A stretch of DNA of 64,000 nucleotides from Clostridia bacterium (GTDB lineage Bacteria > Bacillota_A > Clostridia > Oscillospirales > CAG-272), in contig JAFUJS010000004.1 in assembly GCA_017468115.1 (NCBI GenBank), positions 1 through 64,000 of the forward strand, in the 5' to 3' direction. This document shows, one piece after another, positions 42,604-52,492 of the stretch. The number at the start of each line of letters is the position of its first letter. The first letter of the stretch is position 1. Below the pieces are notes generated by a model. It had not been told where the DNA came from and made no database searches. It saw nothing but the letters and a program-made list of their open reading frames with translations. Position numbers and translations under genes: made by a program.

Positions 42604-44064
42604 ATGAAAAAGGTTTATTTTTTAACAGGTAGCCAGGACCTTTACGGTGAGGAGTGCCTTCTTGACGTTGCTAGAGATAGCAAGAAAATTGCTGAATATC
42701 TTGACTCAAAGATTGACGGCGTAAAAATCGAGTATATCGGAACAGTAAGAGATGAAAAGAGCTGTGTTGAGGCTTGTAAGACTGCAAGCAACGATGAGGA
42801 TTGTATCGCTGTAATTACATGGATGCACACCTTCAGCCCTGCAAAAATGTGGATTAAGGGACTTCAGCTCCTTACAAAGCCACTTCTTCATTTCCACACA
42901 CAGGCAAATGAAAAGCTTCCATATGATGAAATTGATATGGACTTTATGAACCTTAACCAAACTGCTCACGGTGGTCGTGAATACGGCTTTATGTGCACTC
43001 GTCTTGACGTTAAGCGTGAGGTTATCGTAGGCTACTACGAGCACGAAGAGGTTATTGAGAGGATTAAGAAGTTTATTGACGTTGCAAGAGCAGTTGATTT
43101 TTCAAAGAACCTTAATGTTGCTATGTTCGGTAGCAATATGAGAGAGGTTTCTGTAACCGATGGCGACAGAGTAGAAAGCCAAATCAAATACGGCTGGAAC
43201 GTAAACTACTACGGCATTGGCGACCTTGTTGACCTTGTAAACGCAGTAACCGAGGACGAGCTGAATGCAAAAATGGCAGAGTATCAAAAGCTCTACATAA
43301 TGAACACAGATAACATAGACGCAGTTAAGGAGCAGGCAAAGTACGAAATCGCACTAGATAAGTTCTTGACCGCCGGCAACTTTGGCGCATACACAGATAC
43401 CTTCCAGGACCTTCACGGTATGAAGCAGCTTCCGGGACTTGCTACACAGAGAATGATGGCAAAGGGCATCGGCTTCGGTGCAGAGGGCGACTATAAGACA
43501 GCCGCACTTAATGCAATCTTCTGTGAAATGGCAAAGGGTAGAGAGGGCTCCACAGGCTTTATGGAGGACTACACCTACGACTTTACAAGAGGGGACGAGG
43601 TTGTTCTTGGCTCCCATATGCTTGAGGTTTCTCCTGACTTTGCATCAACTCAGCCAAAGATTGAGGTTCATCATCTTGGCATCGGTGGCAAGGAGCCACC
43701 GGCAAGACTTGTATTTGACGGCGTAGAGGGCGACGGTGTTGCTGTATGTATGATTGATATGGGCAATCGCTTCAGACTCATTTGCGCAAGCGTAGAGCTT
43801 GTAAAGCAGCCAAAGCCAATGCCAAAGCTTCCTGTTGCAAGAATTATGTGGAAGCTAAAGCCTGACCATAAGACAGGCGCAGCAGCGTGGATTTACGCAG
43901 GTGGCGCACACCACACAGTTGTTTCCACAGCTGTTACCGTTGAGGACGTAAGACTCTTTGCAAAGCTCACAGATACAGAGCTTGTTGTTATCGACGAAAA
44001 CACAGACCTTAACAAGCTCCAAGCAGAGCTTCAAATGCTTGACCTTCTTGCAAAGCTTAAATAA
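42604..44064 (+). CDS. araA: L-arabinose isomerase
   Basis: The 486-aa enzyme (FLTGSQDLYGEE, WMHTFSPAKMWI, NLNQTAHGGREYGFM, TYDFTRGDEVVLGSHMLEVSP) converts L-arabinose to L-ribulose. The start is set at ATG 42604, 10 nt after AAGGAG; ATG 42595 is too close to that site. AraB and AraD are not nearby. Its place after rpiB links it to pentose use. Confidence 0.95.
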   Translation: MKKVYFLTGSQDLYGEECLLDVARDSKKIAEYLDSKIDGVKIEYIGTVRDEKSCVEACKTASNDEDCIAVITWMHTFSPAKMWIKGLQLLTKPLLHFHTQANEKLPYDEIDMDFMNLNQTAHGGREYGFMCTRLDVKREVIVGYYEHEEVIERIKKFIDVARAVDFSKNLNVAMFGSNMREVSVTDGDRVESQIKYGWNVNYYGIGDLVDLVNAVTEDELNAKMAEYQKLYIMNTDNIDAVKEQAKYEIALDKFLTAGNFGAYTDTFQDLHGMKQLPGLATQRMMAKGIGFGAEGDYKTAALNAIFCEMAKGREGSTGFMEDYTYDFTRGDEVVLGSHMLEVSPDFASTQPKIEVHHLGIGGKEPPARLVFDGVEGDGVAVCMIDMGNRFRLICASVELVKQPKPMPKLPVARIMWKLKPDHKTGAAAWIYAGGAHHTVVSTAVTVEDVRLFAKLTDTELVVIDENTDLNKLQAELQMLDLLAKLK

Positions 44065-44071
44065 TAATGAA

Positions 44072-44100
44072 AAAAGGACCTTCAAGCAAGGTCCTTTTCT
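44072..44100 (+). terminator. terminator of the fhs-araA operon
   Basis: AAGGACCTT (44074-44082) pairs with AAGGTCCTT (44088-44096), followed by T-rich sequence. Confidence 0.88.
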
Positions 44101-44103
44101 TTT

Positions 44104-44157
44104 TGCATAAATTCAAAATAATTGAATAAATATACAACGATATGCAATAAATATTCG
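44104..44157 (+). promoter_or_regulatory. array of ArgR (ARG) boxes upstream of argG
   Basis: Three ARG-box-like sites follow each other about 20 bp apart: TGCATAAATTCA (44104-44115), TGAATAAATATACA (44123-44136) and TGCAATAAATATTCG (44143-44157). Further box-like sequences lie at 44193-44208 and at 44270-44283, the latter just after the transcription start. They resemble the TGAATAWWWATTCA operator of ArgR/AhrC, so arginine repression is likely. Confidence 0.7.
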
Positions 44158-44226
44158 TTTTTTACTCTTTTGGAGCAAAAAATCTTCCTTATTTATAAAT
44201 ATTATGCAAAAATTTGCAAAAACCCC

Positions 44227-44255
44227 TTGACAAAGTGAAAATAAGAGTATATAAT
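44227..44255 (+). promoter_or_regulatory. sigma-A promoter of the arginine operon
   Basis: TTGACA (44227-44232), 17-bp spacer, TATAAT (44250-44255): full consensus. Confidence 0.93.
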
Positions 44256-44299
44256 ACAACTCGTAAAAATGAATATTCTTTCATTGGAGGAAAAAGAAA

Positions 44300-45526
44300 A
44301 TGGATAAGAAAAATATTAAAAAGGTAGTTTTGGCATATTCCGGAGGACTTGACACCTCTATCATTATTCCATGGCTAAAGGAAAACTATAATAACTGTGA
44401 GGTTATCGCAGTTTCAGGTAACGTTGGACAGGCTGATGAGCTTGAGGGTCTTGAGGAAAAGGCAATTAAGACAGGCGCTTCCAAGTGCTACATTGAGGAC
44501 CTTACAGACGAGTTTGTTGACGACTACGTAATCCCAACCGTTAAGGCTGGCGCACTTTACGAGGAATATATGCTCGGTACATCCTTTGCTCGTCCTGTAA
44601 TCGCAAAGAGAATTGCTGAAATCGCACTTGCTGAGGGCGCAGATGCAATTTGCCACGGCTGCACAGGTAAGGGTAACGACCAGGTTCGTTTTGAGCTTAC
44701 AATTAAGGCATTCGCTCCTGATATGCCAATCATCGCTCCTTGGAGAGAGTGGACAATCAAGTCCCGTGAGGAGGAGATTGAGTATGCAGAGGCACACAAT
44801 GTTCCACTTAAGATAAACAGAGAAACAAACTACTCAAAGGACAAAAACCTATGGCACCTCAGCCACGAGGGACTTGACCTTGAGGATGCAGGCAATGAGC
44901 CGCTTTACGACAAGGAAGGCTTCCTTGAAATGGGCGTTTCCCCAATCAAGGCACCGGACGTACCAACCTATGTAGAGCTTGATTTTGTACAGGGTGTTCC
45001 TGTTGCAATTGACGGCAAGAAGATGAGCGCAAAGGAAATAATCCTTAAGCTCAACCAGCTTGGCGGTGCTAACGGTATTGGTCTACTTGACATTGTTGAA
45101 AACCGTCTTGTAGGTATGAAGTGCCGTGGCGTATACGAAACCCCGGGTGGAGCAATTCTTTACGCAGCACACAGCTACCTTGAAACAATTTGTCTTGACA
45201 AGATGACAATGCACGAAAAGCAAAAGCTCTCCATCACCTTTGCAGAGCTTGTATATAACGGTCAATGGTTCACACCACTCCGTGAGGCGCTTTCCGCATT
45301 CGTTGACAAGACACAGGAAAACGTTACAGGTAAGGTAAGACTAAAGCTTTACAAGGGTAACATCATTAAGGCAGGCGTTTGGAGCGATTACTCACTTTAC
45401 TCCGAGGAAATTGCAACCTTCGGCGAGGACAATGTTTATAACCAAGCTGATAGCGCAGGCTTTATCAACCTCTTTGGACTTCCAATCAAGGTTCAAGCGC
45501 AGGTTAATGCGAAAAATAAGAAATAA
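44300..45526 (+). CDS. argG: argininosuccinate synthase
   Basis: The 408-aa enzyme joins citrulline and aspartate with ATP. N-terminal PP-loop [30 protein letters not shown] and [12 protein letters not shown] are typical. First gene of argGHCJBDF; a GGAGG site precedes it. Confidence 0.97.
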   Translation: MDKKNIKKVVLAYSGGLDTSIIIPWLKENYNNCEVIAVSGNVGQADELEGLEEKAIKTGASKCYIEDLTDEFVDDYVIPTVKAGALYEEYMLGTSFARPVIAKRIAEIALAEGADAICHGCTGKGNDQVRFELTIKAFAPDMPIIAPWREWTIKSREEEIEYAEAHNVPLKINRETNYSKDKNLWHLSHEGLDLEDAGNEPLYDKEGFLEMGVSPIKAPDVPTYVELDFVQGVPVAIDGKKMSAKEIILKLNQLGGANGIGLLDIVENRLVGMKCRGVYETPGGAILYAAHSYLETICLDKMTMHEKQKLSITFAELVYNGQWFTPLREALSAFVDKTQENVTGKVRLKLYKGNIIKAGVWSDYSLYSEEIATFGEDNVYNQADSAGFINLFGLPIKVQAQVNAKNKK

Positions 45527-45535
45527 TAAGCCCAT

Positions 45536-45558
45536 GCCTCCCCAAAACAAGGGGAGGC
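45536..45558 (+). other. GC-rich hairpin between argG and argH
   Basis: GCCTCCCC (45536-45543) pairs perfectly with GGGGAGGC (45551-45558), in the only large gap (60 bp) of the first genes. The following sequence has no direct T-run, so it may act as partial terminator, mRNA stabiliser or processing site. Confidence 0.7.
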
Positions 45559-45586
45559 TTAGGTGCTTTTAGAAAGGCGAAATTTT

Positions 45587-46963
45587 ATGGATAAAATGTG
45601 GGCAGGAAGGTTTGAAAAGGCGCTTGATAAGCAGGCTGACGACTTCAATTCCTCAATTCACTTCGACAAAAAAATGTACAAGCAGGACATTTGCGGCTCC
45701 CTAGAGCACGCGCTTATGCTTTGCTCCTGCGGAATTATTAAGGAAAGCGAATATGAAGAGATAAGAAAGGGTCTTATCTCCATTCTTGACGACCTAAACA
45801 GCGGTAAGCTCTCCTTTGATGAGGACGCAGAGGATATCCATATGTTCGTCGAGGCAGAGCTTACAAAAAGAATAGGTGATGCCGGCAAAAGGCTTCACAC
45901 CGCAAGGAGCAGAAATGACCAGGTTGCACTTGACCTAAGGCTTTATATGCGTGATGAGGCAAACAAAATTATAGAGCTGCTTAAGGAGCTTGTGGGAGCA
46001 ATCAAGGACAAGGCTGAGGAAAGTCAGGACGCAATTATGCCCGGCTACACACACCTTCAAAGGGCACAGCCCATTACCTTTGCCCACCATCTTCTTGCGT
46101 ACTGTATGATGCTCCTTCGTGATATAACAAGGCTTAAGGATGCAATCGCCCGTATGAATTACAGCCCACTTGGCTCCTGCGCCCTTGCAGGCACAACCTA
46201 CCCAACAGACAGAGAAATGGTTGCCAAGGCACTTGATTTTGACGGTGTTTGTATGAACTCCATTGACGGTGTTTCCGACAGAGATTATTGTGTGGAGCTT
46301 GAGGGCGCATTTTCAATCATTATGATGCACCTTTCCCGTCTTAGCGAGGAAATCATTTTGTGGTCAAGCTGGGAGTTTAAGTTTGTTGAGCTTGATGATG
46401 CCTATACAACAGGCTCCTCGATTATGCCGCAGAAGAAAAACCCTGATATGGCAGAGCTTGTGCGTGGTAAAACAGGCAGAGTATATGGCGACCTTATGGC
46501 AACCCTTACAATGCTAAAGGGCATTCCGCTTGCATACAACAAGGATATGCAGGAGGACAAGGAGGCTATCTTTGATGCCACCGAAACAGTTATAAAATGC
46601 CTTGGGGTCTTTATTCCTATGATTAAGACAATGAAGCCCCTTAAGGAAAATATGTACAATGCCGCAAAGCGTGGCTTTATTAACGCAACCGATCTAGCAG
46701 ACTACTTAACCAAGAAGGGCTTGCCCTTCAGAAGCGCCTACAAAATCGTCGGCACAATTGTTGGACAGTGTGTAAAGAGCGGCAAAACCCTTGACGAGCT
46801 TTCGCTTGAAGAATACAAGGCACATTCAGAGGCTTTTGAAAAGGACCTTTACGAGGAAATCTCCCTTGAAACCTGCGTTAAAAAGCGTATTTCCAAGGGT
46901 GGCACAGGCTATGAATCGGTAAAAGAACAAATCACCTACGTTACGGAGCAGCTAAAGAAATGA
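45587..46963 (+). CDS. argH: argininosuccinate lyase
   Basis: The 458-aa fumarase/aspartase-superfamily enzyme releases arginine and fumarate. It has WAGRFEKALD, HTARSRNDQVALD and the signature loop GSSIMPQKKNPD. ATG 45587 follows AGAAAGGCG; it overlaps argC by 4 bp. Confidence 0.97.
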   Translation: MDKMWAGRFEKALDKQADDFNSSIHFDKKMYKQDICGSLEHALMLCSCGIIKESEYEEIRKGLISILDDLNSGKLSFDEDAEDIHMFVEAELTKRIGDAGKRLHTARSRNDQVALDLRLYMRDEANKIIELLKELVGAIKDKAEESQDAIMPGYTHLQRAQPITFAHHLLAYCMMLLRDITRLKDAIARMNYSPLGSCALAGTTYPTDREMVAKALDFDGVCMNSIDGVSDRDYCVELEGAFSIIMMHLSRLSEEIILWSSWEFKFVELDDAYTTGSSIMPQKKNPDMAELVRGKTGRVYGDLMATLTMLKGIPLAYNKDMQEDKEAIFDATETVIKCLGVFIPMIKTMKPLKENMYNAAKRGFINATDLADYLTKKGLPFRSAYKIVGTIVGQCVKSGKTLDELSLEEYKAHSEAFEKDLYEEISLETCVKKRISKGGTGYESVKEQITYVTEQLKK

Positions 46964-47886
46964 AAAAGGTATTTATAGACGGCAAGGCTGGTACAACAGG
47001 TCTTAGGATAGAGGAGCGCCTTAGCGGAAGAGACGATATCGAAATCGTGCTTATTCCCGAGGAGCTAAGAAAAGACCCCGAAACCAAGAAAAAAATACTC
47101 AACTCTGTTGATATTGCCTTCCTTTGCTTGCCCGATGCGGCATCAATGGAGTCCGTTTCAATGATAGAAAACCCCGATGTGGTGGTTATTGACACCTCAA
47201 CAGCCCACCGCACAAATCCCGATTGGGCATATGGCTTTGCAGAGCTTGACCCCACCTTCGAGGAGAAAATCAAAAACAGTAAGAGAATAGCAGTTCCCGG
47301 CTGTCACGCAAGCGGCTTTATCGCCCTTGTTTATCCTCTGATCAAGGCAGGCATCTTGCCAAAGGATGCACTTCTTTCTGTCCACTCTATAACAGGCTAT
47401 AGCGGCGGCGGCAAGAAAATGATTGGCGAGTATGAGGAAAATAAGCCGGAGCTGTACGAATATCCAAGACAGTATGGTCTTATGCAGGTACATAAGCACC
47501 TGCCCGAAATGTCCAAAATTACAGGACTTGAAAATAAGCCTGTTTTCTGTCCAATCGTGTCAGATTTTTATTCGGGCATGGAGGTTACAATTCCACTATT
47601 TAAGTCCCAGCTTAATTATGGTGGCATTGAGGAAATTAAGGAAATTTACAAAAAAACATACACAGGTCCAATCGTTTCCTATGCTGAAGCAGGGGACGAG
47701 GGTGGCTTCCTTTCCGCAGGAAGGCTAAGCGGCAAGGACTCAATGCAGATTGAGGCTTATGGTAACGAGGACAGAATTATCCTTGTTTCAAGATACGACA
47801 ATCTGGGCAAGGGCGCATCCGGCGCCGCAGTTGAATGCCTTAACATCGTTTTAGGCACAGACAAGACAAAAACACTAGAAATCTAA
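46960..47886 (+). CDS. argC: N-acetyl-gamma-glutamyl-phosphate reductase (short type)
   Basis: The 308-aa enzyme is of the short type 2 class (about 310 aa rather than 345). It has KVFIDGKAGTTGLRI for NADP binding and the catalytic Cys115 in AVPGCHASGF. It reduces N-acetylglutamyl phosphate made by ArgB. Confidence 0.94.
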   Translation: MKKVFIDGKAGTTGLRIEERLSGRDDIEIVLIPEELRKDPETKKKILNSVDIAFLCLPDAASMESVSMIENPDVVVIDTSTAHRTNPDWAYGFAELDPTFEEKIKNSKRIAVPGCHASGFIALVYPLIKAGILPKDALLSVHSITGYSGGGKKMIGEYEENKPELYEYPRQYGLMQVHKHLPEMSKITGLENKPVFCPIVSDFYSGMEVTIPLFKSQLNYGGIEEIKEIYKKTYTGPIVSYAEAGDEGGFLSAGRLSGKDSMQIEAYGNEDRIILVSRYDNLGKGASGAAVECLNIVLGTDKTKTLEI

Positions 47887-47896
47887 AGAGGTACGC

Positions 47897-49111
47897 ATGA
47901 ATATTATAAATGGCGGTGTTTGTGCCGCACAGGGCTTTTTAGCCAATGGCATACATTGTGGTATTCGCAAAAATAAGTCTAAAAGGGACTTAGCCCTTAT
48001 ATATTCACAAAAGAGGGCAGCAGCTGCATCTGTTTACACCACAAACAAGGTTAAGGGTGCGCCCCTGACCGTTACAAAAAACAATATTGAGGACGGCTAT
48101 GCACAGGCAGTTATCTGCAATAGCGGAAACGCAAACACCTGTAATGCCAACGGCATTGAAATTGCAGAAGCAATGTGTCAGCTCCTTGCAGGTGAGCTTG
48201 ATATTTGCCAAAAGGACGTTGTTGTTGCTTCAACAGGCGTTATCGGTCAGCCTCTTGATATCACACCAATAAAAAATGGTATTCCCACCCTTGTAAAGGG
48301 ACTTTCCGACGCAGGTAGCCAGGCTGCTGCCGAGGGCATTATGACCACAGACACACGTCTTAAGGAAATTGCCGTTAGCTTTAATGCAGGTGGCAAGGAG
48401 TGCAAAATCGGCGGTATTGCCAAGGGCTCGGGTATGATTCACCCTAATATGGCAACTATGCTTGTATTTATCACAACCGACTGCAATATTTCCTCAAGCA
48501 TGCTACAAAAGGCGCTTTCCTCTGACATTCAAAAGACCTTCAATATGGTTAGCGTTGACGGAGATACCTCAACAAACGATATGGTAACAATCCTTGCAAA
48601 CGGTATGGCAGGAAATGAGGAAATTACCTGTGAGGGCGAGGACTTCAAGACGTTTATGGAGGCTCTTAACACAGTTACAGTTTACCTCTGCCGTAAAATC
48701 GCAGGCGATGGCGAGGGCGCAACTAAGCTCCTTGAATGTGAGGTTAGCGGCGCTTGCGACGAGAAAAACGCAAAGATTATTGCAAAGAGCATAATTTGCT
48801 CATCCCTTGTAAAGGCTGCAATGTTCGGCTCTGATGCAAACTGGGGACGTGTTCTTTGTGCAATCGGTTATAGTGGTGCTGATGTAGACGTTAACAAGGT
48901 TGATGTTTACTTCAAGTCAAATAAGGGCGAAATTATCGTTTGCCAAAACGGCGCAGGCGTTGATTTCTCCGAGGAAAAGGCAAAGGAAATCCTTTTAGAG
49001 GACGAGATTACAATAGTAGTAAAGCTGGGGGACGGAAACGGACAAGCAACCGCTTGGGGCTGCGACCTTACCTATGATTATGTAAAAATAAACGGAGATT
49101 ACAGAACATAA
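47897..49111 (+). CDS. argJ: bifunctional glutamate N-acetyltransferase / ornithine acetyltransferase
   Basis: The 404-aa precursor self-cleaves in GMIHPNMATMLVF, giving Thr187 as nucleophile. It moves the acetyl group from N-acetylornithine to glutamate, so no ArgE is needed. Other motifs are SGNANTCN and GDGNGQATAWGCDLT. Its stop overlaps the argB start. Confidence 0.96.
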   Translation: MNIINGGVCAAQGFLANGIHCGIRKNKSKRDLALIYSQKRAAAASVYTTNKVKGAPLTVTKNNIEDGYAQAVICNSGNANTCNANGIEIAEAMCQLLAGELDICQKDVVVASTGVIGQPLDITPIKNGIPTLVKGLSDAGSQAAAEGIMTTDTRLKEIAVSFNAGGKECKIGGIAKGSGMIHPNMATMLVFITTDCNISSSMLQKALSSDIQKTFNMVSVDGDTSTNDMVTILANGMAGNEEITCEGEDFKTFMEALNTVTVYLCRKIAGDGEGATKLLECEVSGACDEKNAKIIAKSIICSSLVKAAMFGSDANWGRVLCAIGYSGADVDVNKVDVYFKSNKGEIIVCQNGAGVDFSEEKAKEILLEDEITIVVKLGDGNGQATAWGCDLTYDYVKINGDYRT

Positions 49112-50001
49112 TGGAAAATCTACCAATTAAAATAACAAACGCCCAAAGGGCACAGGTGCTTACCCAAGCCCTTCCATATATTAAGAAATACTACAACAAG
49201 CTTGTAGTAATTAAGTATGGTGGAAACGCAATGATAAACGAACAGCTTAAGGAGCAGGTAATGGAGGACATCGTTCTTCTTTCCCTGATTGGCGTTAAGG
49301 TTGTTCTTGTTCACGGTGGCGGACCTGAAATTACAGATACACTAAAGAAAATCGGCAAGGAAAGCCAATTTGTAAACGGACTTCGTGTTACCGACAAGGA
49401 AACTGCTGATGTTGTTCAAATGGTTCTTGCAGGTAAAATCAACAAAACTCTTGTAAATATGCTTGGTCTGAAGGGTGGAAAGGCTGTTGGCATTTCCGGT
49501 CTTGATGGACAAATGATTAAGGCAGAGGTAAAGGACCCACGCCTTGGCTTTGTGGGCAAGATTACAGAGGTTGATGTTACCCCGATTATGGACCTTTTGG
49601 AAAAGGGCTATATTCCTGTTGTATCAACAGTTGCCTGCGACGATGAGGGTAATGTTTACAACATTAATGCCGATACAGCAGCCGCATATATTGCAGGCGG
49701 CTTGCAGGCTGAAAGACTCTTTACTATGACCGATATTGAGGGCATTTTAAGAGATAAAAACGACCCTAACTCATTAATCCCCTGCATCGACATTAAGGGT
49801 GCTGAGGAGCTATTTAATACAGGCGTTATCAGCGGCGGTATGATTCCGAAGGTAGAGTGCTGTATTGAGGCAATCCACAAGGGCGTTAAAAAGGTAGTTA
49901 TTCTTGATGGCAGAGTTCCTCACGAGCTTCTTATTGAAATGCTCACAAATGAGGGCGCCGGCACAATGGTAGTTAAGGATATGTCAGACGATGAGCATTA
50001 A
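49111..50001 (+). CDS. argB: acetylglutamate kinase
   Basis: The 296-aa amino-acid kinase has VVIKYGGNAMINEQL, LVHGGGPEITDTLKKIG and NINADTAAAYIAGGLQAERL. It is long enough at its N-terminus to carry the helix found in arginine-inhibited enzymes (PIKITNAQRAQVLTQALPY). It overlaps argD by 11 bp. Confidence 0.97.
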   Translation: MENLPIKITNAQRAQVLTQALPYIKKYYNKLVVIKYGGNAMINEQLKEQVMEDIVLLSLIGVKVVLVHGGGPEITDTLKKIGKESQFVNGLRVTDKETADVVQMVLAGKINKTLVNMLGLKGGKAVGISGLDGQMIKAEVKDPRLGFVGKITEVDVTPIMDLLEKGYIPVVSTVACDDEGNVYNINADTAAAYIAGGLQAERLFTMTDIEGILRDKNDPNSLIPCIDIKGAEELFNTGVISGGMIPKVECCIEAIHKGVKKVVILDGRVPHELLIEMLTNEGAGTMVVKDMSDDEH

Positions 50002-51160
50002 AAATATTGATAAGGAATATGTAGCAGGCACCTACGGTCGCTTTGACTTGCAAATTGACCACGGAAACGGCTCATATGTTTACGATAGCGACGGCAAGGA
50101 GTATATAGATTTGTCCAGCGGAATTGCAGTAAATACCTTCGGTATGTGCGACCCTGTGTGGATAAAAGCGGTTGAAGCTCAGCTTCGCAAGTGCCAACAC
50201 ACCTCAAATCTTTATTATTCCGAGCCTTGTGCAAGGCTTGCAAAAATCCTTTGCGAAAGAACAGGGGCGAAAAAGGTTTTCTTTGGAAACTCCGGTGCTG
50301 AAGCAAATGAGTGCGCTATAAAGGTTGCACGTCTTTGGGCAAGCGAAAATAAGGGGGAGGACTACTATCACATAGTTACCCTTAAAAACAGCTTCCACGG
50401 AAGGACAATTACAGCTCTTGCCGCAACAGGACAGGATGTGTTCCACAAATACTTTAATCCTCTTACCGAGGGCTTTGTATATGCAGAGGCAAATAATCTT
50501 GAAAGCGTTGAAAAGGCATTCCAAGAAAACAAGTGCTGTGCAATTATTATGGAGCTTGTTCAGGGTGAGGGCGGAGTTGTGGCTCTTGACCGTGATTTTG
50601 TTGAGGGAGTGTCGCTCCTTTGCCAAAAATACAACAATCTTTTGGTAATTGACGAGGTACAAACAGGCAACGGCAGATGCGGTACACTTTACGCATATCA
50701 AAGCTATGGAATTAACCCTGATGTTATTTCCACAGCCAAGGGTCTTGCAGGCGGACTTCCTATCGGCGCATGCCTTATGTTTGAAAAGACAGAAAACACA
50801 CTAAAGCCAACACTTCACGGCTCCACCTTTGGTGGCAACCCCATAGCCTGTGCAGGTGCAATTTCTGTTATTGAAAGAATAGATAACAGGCTCCTTTGTG
50901 AGGTTAAGGAAAAATCCAAGTACGTTTTTGACACCTTAAGCGGTGCCGAGGGCATTGTGTCCGTTAGCGGACTTGGACTTATGATTGGTATTGAAACAGA
51001 GGGGGACGTGTCCGTTATTCTTTCCAAATGTATGGAAAGGGGCATCCTTCCAATCAAGGCAAAAAGCAAGCTAAGGCTTCTGCCACCTCTTAATATTCCT
51101 TTTGACCTGCTTAAAAAAGCAGTTGATATTATCAAAGAGGTAGCAAAGGAAAATAAATAA
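49991..51160 (+). CDS. argD: acetylornithine aminotransferase
   Basis: The 389-aa class III PLP enzyme has FFGNSGAEANECAIK, SFHGRTITALAATGQ, LVIDEVQTGNGRCGTLYAYQ and the PLP lysine in STAKGLAGGLPIGA. It makes N-acetylornithine from the ArgC product. Confidence 0.96.
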   Translation: MSIKNIDKEYVAGTYGRFDLQIDHGNGSYVYDSDGKEYIDLSSGIAVNTFGMCDPVWIKAVEAQLRKCQHTSNLYYSEPCARLAKILCERTGAKKVFFGNSGAEANECAIKVARLWASENKGEDYYHIVTLKNSFHGRTITALAATGQDVFHKYFNPLTEGFVYAEANNLESVEKAFQENKCCAIIMELVQGEGGVVALDRDFVEGVSLLCQKYNNLLVIDEVQTGNGRCGTLYAYQSYGINPDVISTAKGLAGGLPIGACLMFEKTENTLKPTLHGSTFGGNPIACAGAISVIERIDNRLLCEVKEKSKYVFDTLSGAEGIVSVSGLGLMIGIETEGDVSVILSKCMERGILPIKAKSKLRLLPPLNIPFDLLKKAVDIIKEVAKENK

Positions 51161-51178
51161 ACTTTATCGGAGTAGAAT

Positions 51179-52162
51179 ATGAACTTAAAGGGAAAAGATT
51201 TTCTAAAGCTTCTTGACTTCACTCCTGAGGAAATCGGTGGTCTTATCGACCTTGCCGCTGACCTTAAGGCGAAGAAGAAAAGTGGCATTATAGAAAAAAC
51301 TCATACAGGCAAAAATATTGCTCTTATATTTGAAAAAACCAGTACAAGAACCCGTTGCAGCTTTGAGGTTGCCGCATACGACCTGGGCATGGGCGTTACT
51401 TACCTTGACCCAACAGGCTCACAAATCGGCAAAAAGGAAAGCATTGCTGACACAGCAAGAGTTCTTTCCTCAATCTATGATGGTATCGAGTATCGTGGCT
51501 ACGGACAAGAAATTGTTGAGGAGCTTGCAAAGTATTCCAGCGTTCCTGTTTGGAACGGTCTTACAAACGAGTTCCACCCAACACAGATTCTTGCAGACTT
51601 CCTAACTATTAAGGAACAATTTGGAAAACTCAAGGGCATTAAGCTTGTTTATATGGGCGATGCAAGATATAATATGGGCAACTCTCTAATGGTTGGCGCT
51701 GCAAAAATGGGTCTACATTTTGTTGCCTGCGCTCCTAAAAAATATTTTCCGGATCAAAAGCTAATTGACGAGTGCGAAAAAATCGCAAAGGAAACAGGTG
51801 CAACCTTAACCTTTGAGGAAAATCCGGAAATAGCTGTTAAAGATGCAAATGTAATCTATACTGATGTTTGGGTTTCCATGGGAGAGCCAACAGAGGTTTG
51901 GCAGGAAAGAATTAACGACCTAGCCCCATATCAGGTAAACAAAGCTCTTATGGAAAAGGCAGACAAAAATGCAGTATTTATGCATTGCCTACCTGCATTC
52001 CATGATATGAAGACAACAGTAGGTAAGGAAATGGGCGAAAAATTCGGTAGAACCGAAATGGAGGTTACCGACGAGGTGTTCGAGTCCGCCCAGTCTATCG
52101 TCTTCAAAGAGGCTGAGAATAGGATGCATACTATCAAAGCCGTAATGTTTGCAACTCTATAA
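51179..52162 (+). CDS. argF: ornithine carbamoyltransferase
   Basis: The 327-aa enzyme has carbamoyl-phosphate loop [24 protein letters not shown] and MHCLPAFHD. It makes citrulline for ArgG, completing the operon. Its last codons (MFATL and stop) coincide with the first bases of the downstream repeat unit, so the C-terminal residues may have been supplied by the repeat. Confidence 0.97.
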   Translation: MNLKGKDFLKLLDFTPEEIGGLIDLAADLKAKKKSGIIEKTHTGKNIALIFEKTSTRTRCSFEVAAYDLGMGVTYLDPTGSQIGKKESIADTARVLSSIYDGIEYRGYGQEIVEELAKYSSVPVWNGLTNEFHPTQILADFLTIKEQFGKLKGIKLVYMGDARYNMGNSLMVGAAKMGLHFVACAPKKYFPDQKLIDECEKIAKETGATLTFEENPEIAVKDANVIYTDVWVSMGEPTEVWQERINDLAPYQVNKALMEKADKNAVFMHCLPAFHDMKTTVGKEMGEKFGRTEMEVTDEVFESAQSIVFKEAENRMHTIKAVMFATL

Positions 52163-52421
52163 GCGTCGAAATACTGCGTTGCTCCGCACAGACGATCTTG
52201 ACGTACACAAAGTACGACGTCGTCCGTCTGTTTACGGTGCGCCTTGTCTTTCATAGCTTCTAGAGCTGCAAAAGTTTAACTTTATAGACATCATAATGCT
52301 GCGTTGTTCCTCGTATGCGACCTCGACTATCACAAGATAGCCTTCGTCCGCATATTGCGGTACGCCTTGCCTTATTTCCTCTATAAAGCTGAAACTCTAT
52401 AAGCGTCGAAATACTGCGTTG
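52153..52421. repeat. tandem structured repeat, about 2.2 units of 115-125 bp
   Basis: A 29-bp sequence (AACTCTATAAGCGTCGAAAT and following bases) is identical at 52153-52181 and 52393-52421; a diverged copy (22 of 29) lies at 52278-52306. Units 1 and 2 each carry a two-part hairpin: CAGACG/CGTCTG with GTAC/GTAC (52189-52230), and TATGCG/CGCATA with CTATC/GATAG (52314-52354). The paired bases differ but pairing is kept, and both units end with a CGGTnCGCCTTG stretch. No open reading frame is credible. Confidence 0.75.
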
Positions 52422-52442
52422 TTTTTGTTTGACTAAAAATTG

Positions 52443-52471
52443 TTGCAAAACCAATTGCTTTATGATAAAAT
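52443..52471 (+). promoter_or_regulatory. promoter of the small membrane protein gene
   Basis: TTGCAA (52443-52448), 17-bp spacer ending TGA, TAAAAT (52466-52471). It lies just after the third repeat copy. Confidence 0.65.
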
Positions 52472-52492
52472 AAAAAAGAAGAGGTGATTAAA

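Noticed and set aside
50204..50701. 165-aa frame on the - strand inside argD
   Set aside because: Shadow of a conserved gene on the other strand; Cys-rich composition and no ribosome site.
52153..52421. Possible CRISPR array
   Set aside because: Only two exact copies of a 29-bp sequence 240 bp apart with a diverged middle copy; the intervening sequence is itself repeated, and there are no cas genes.
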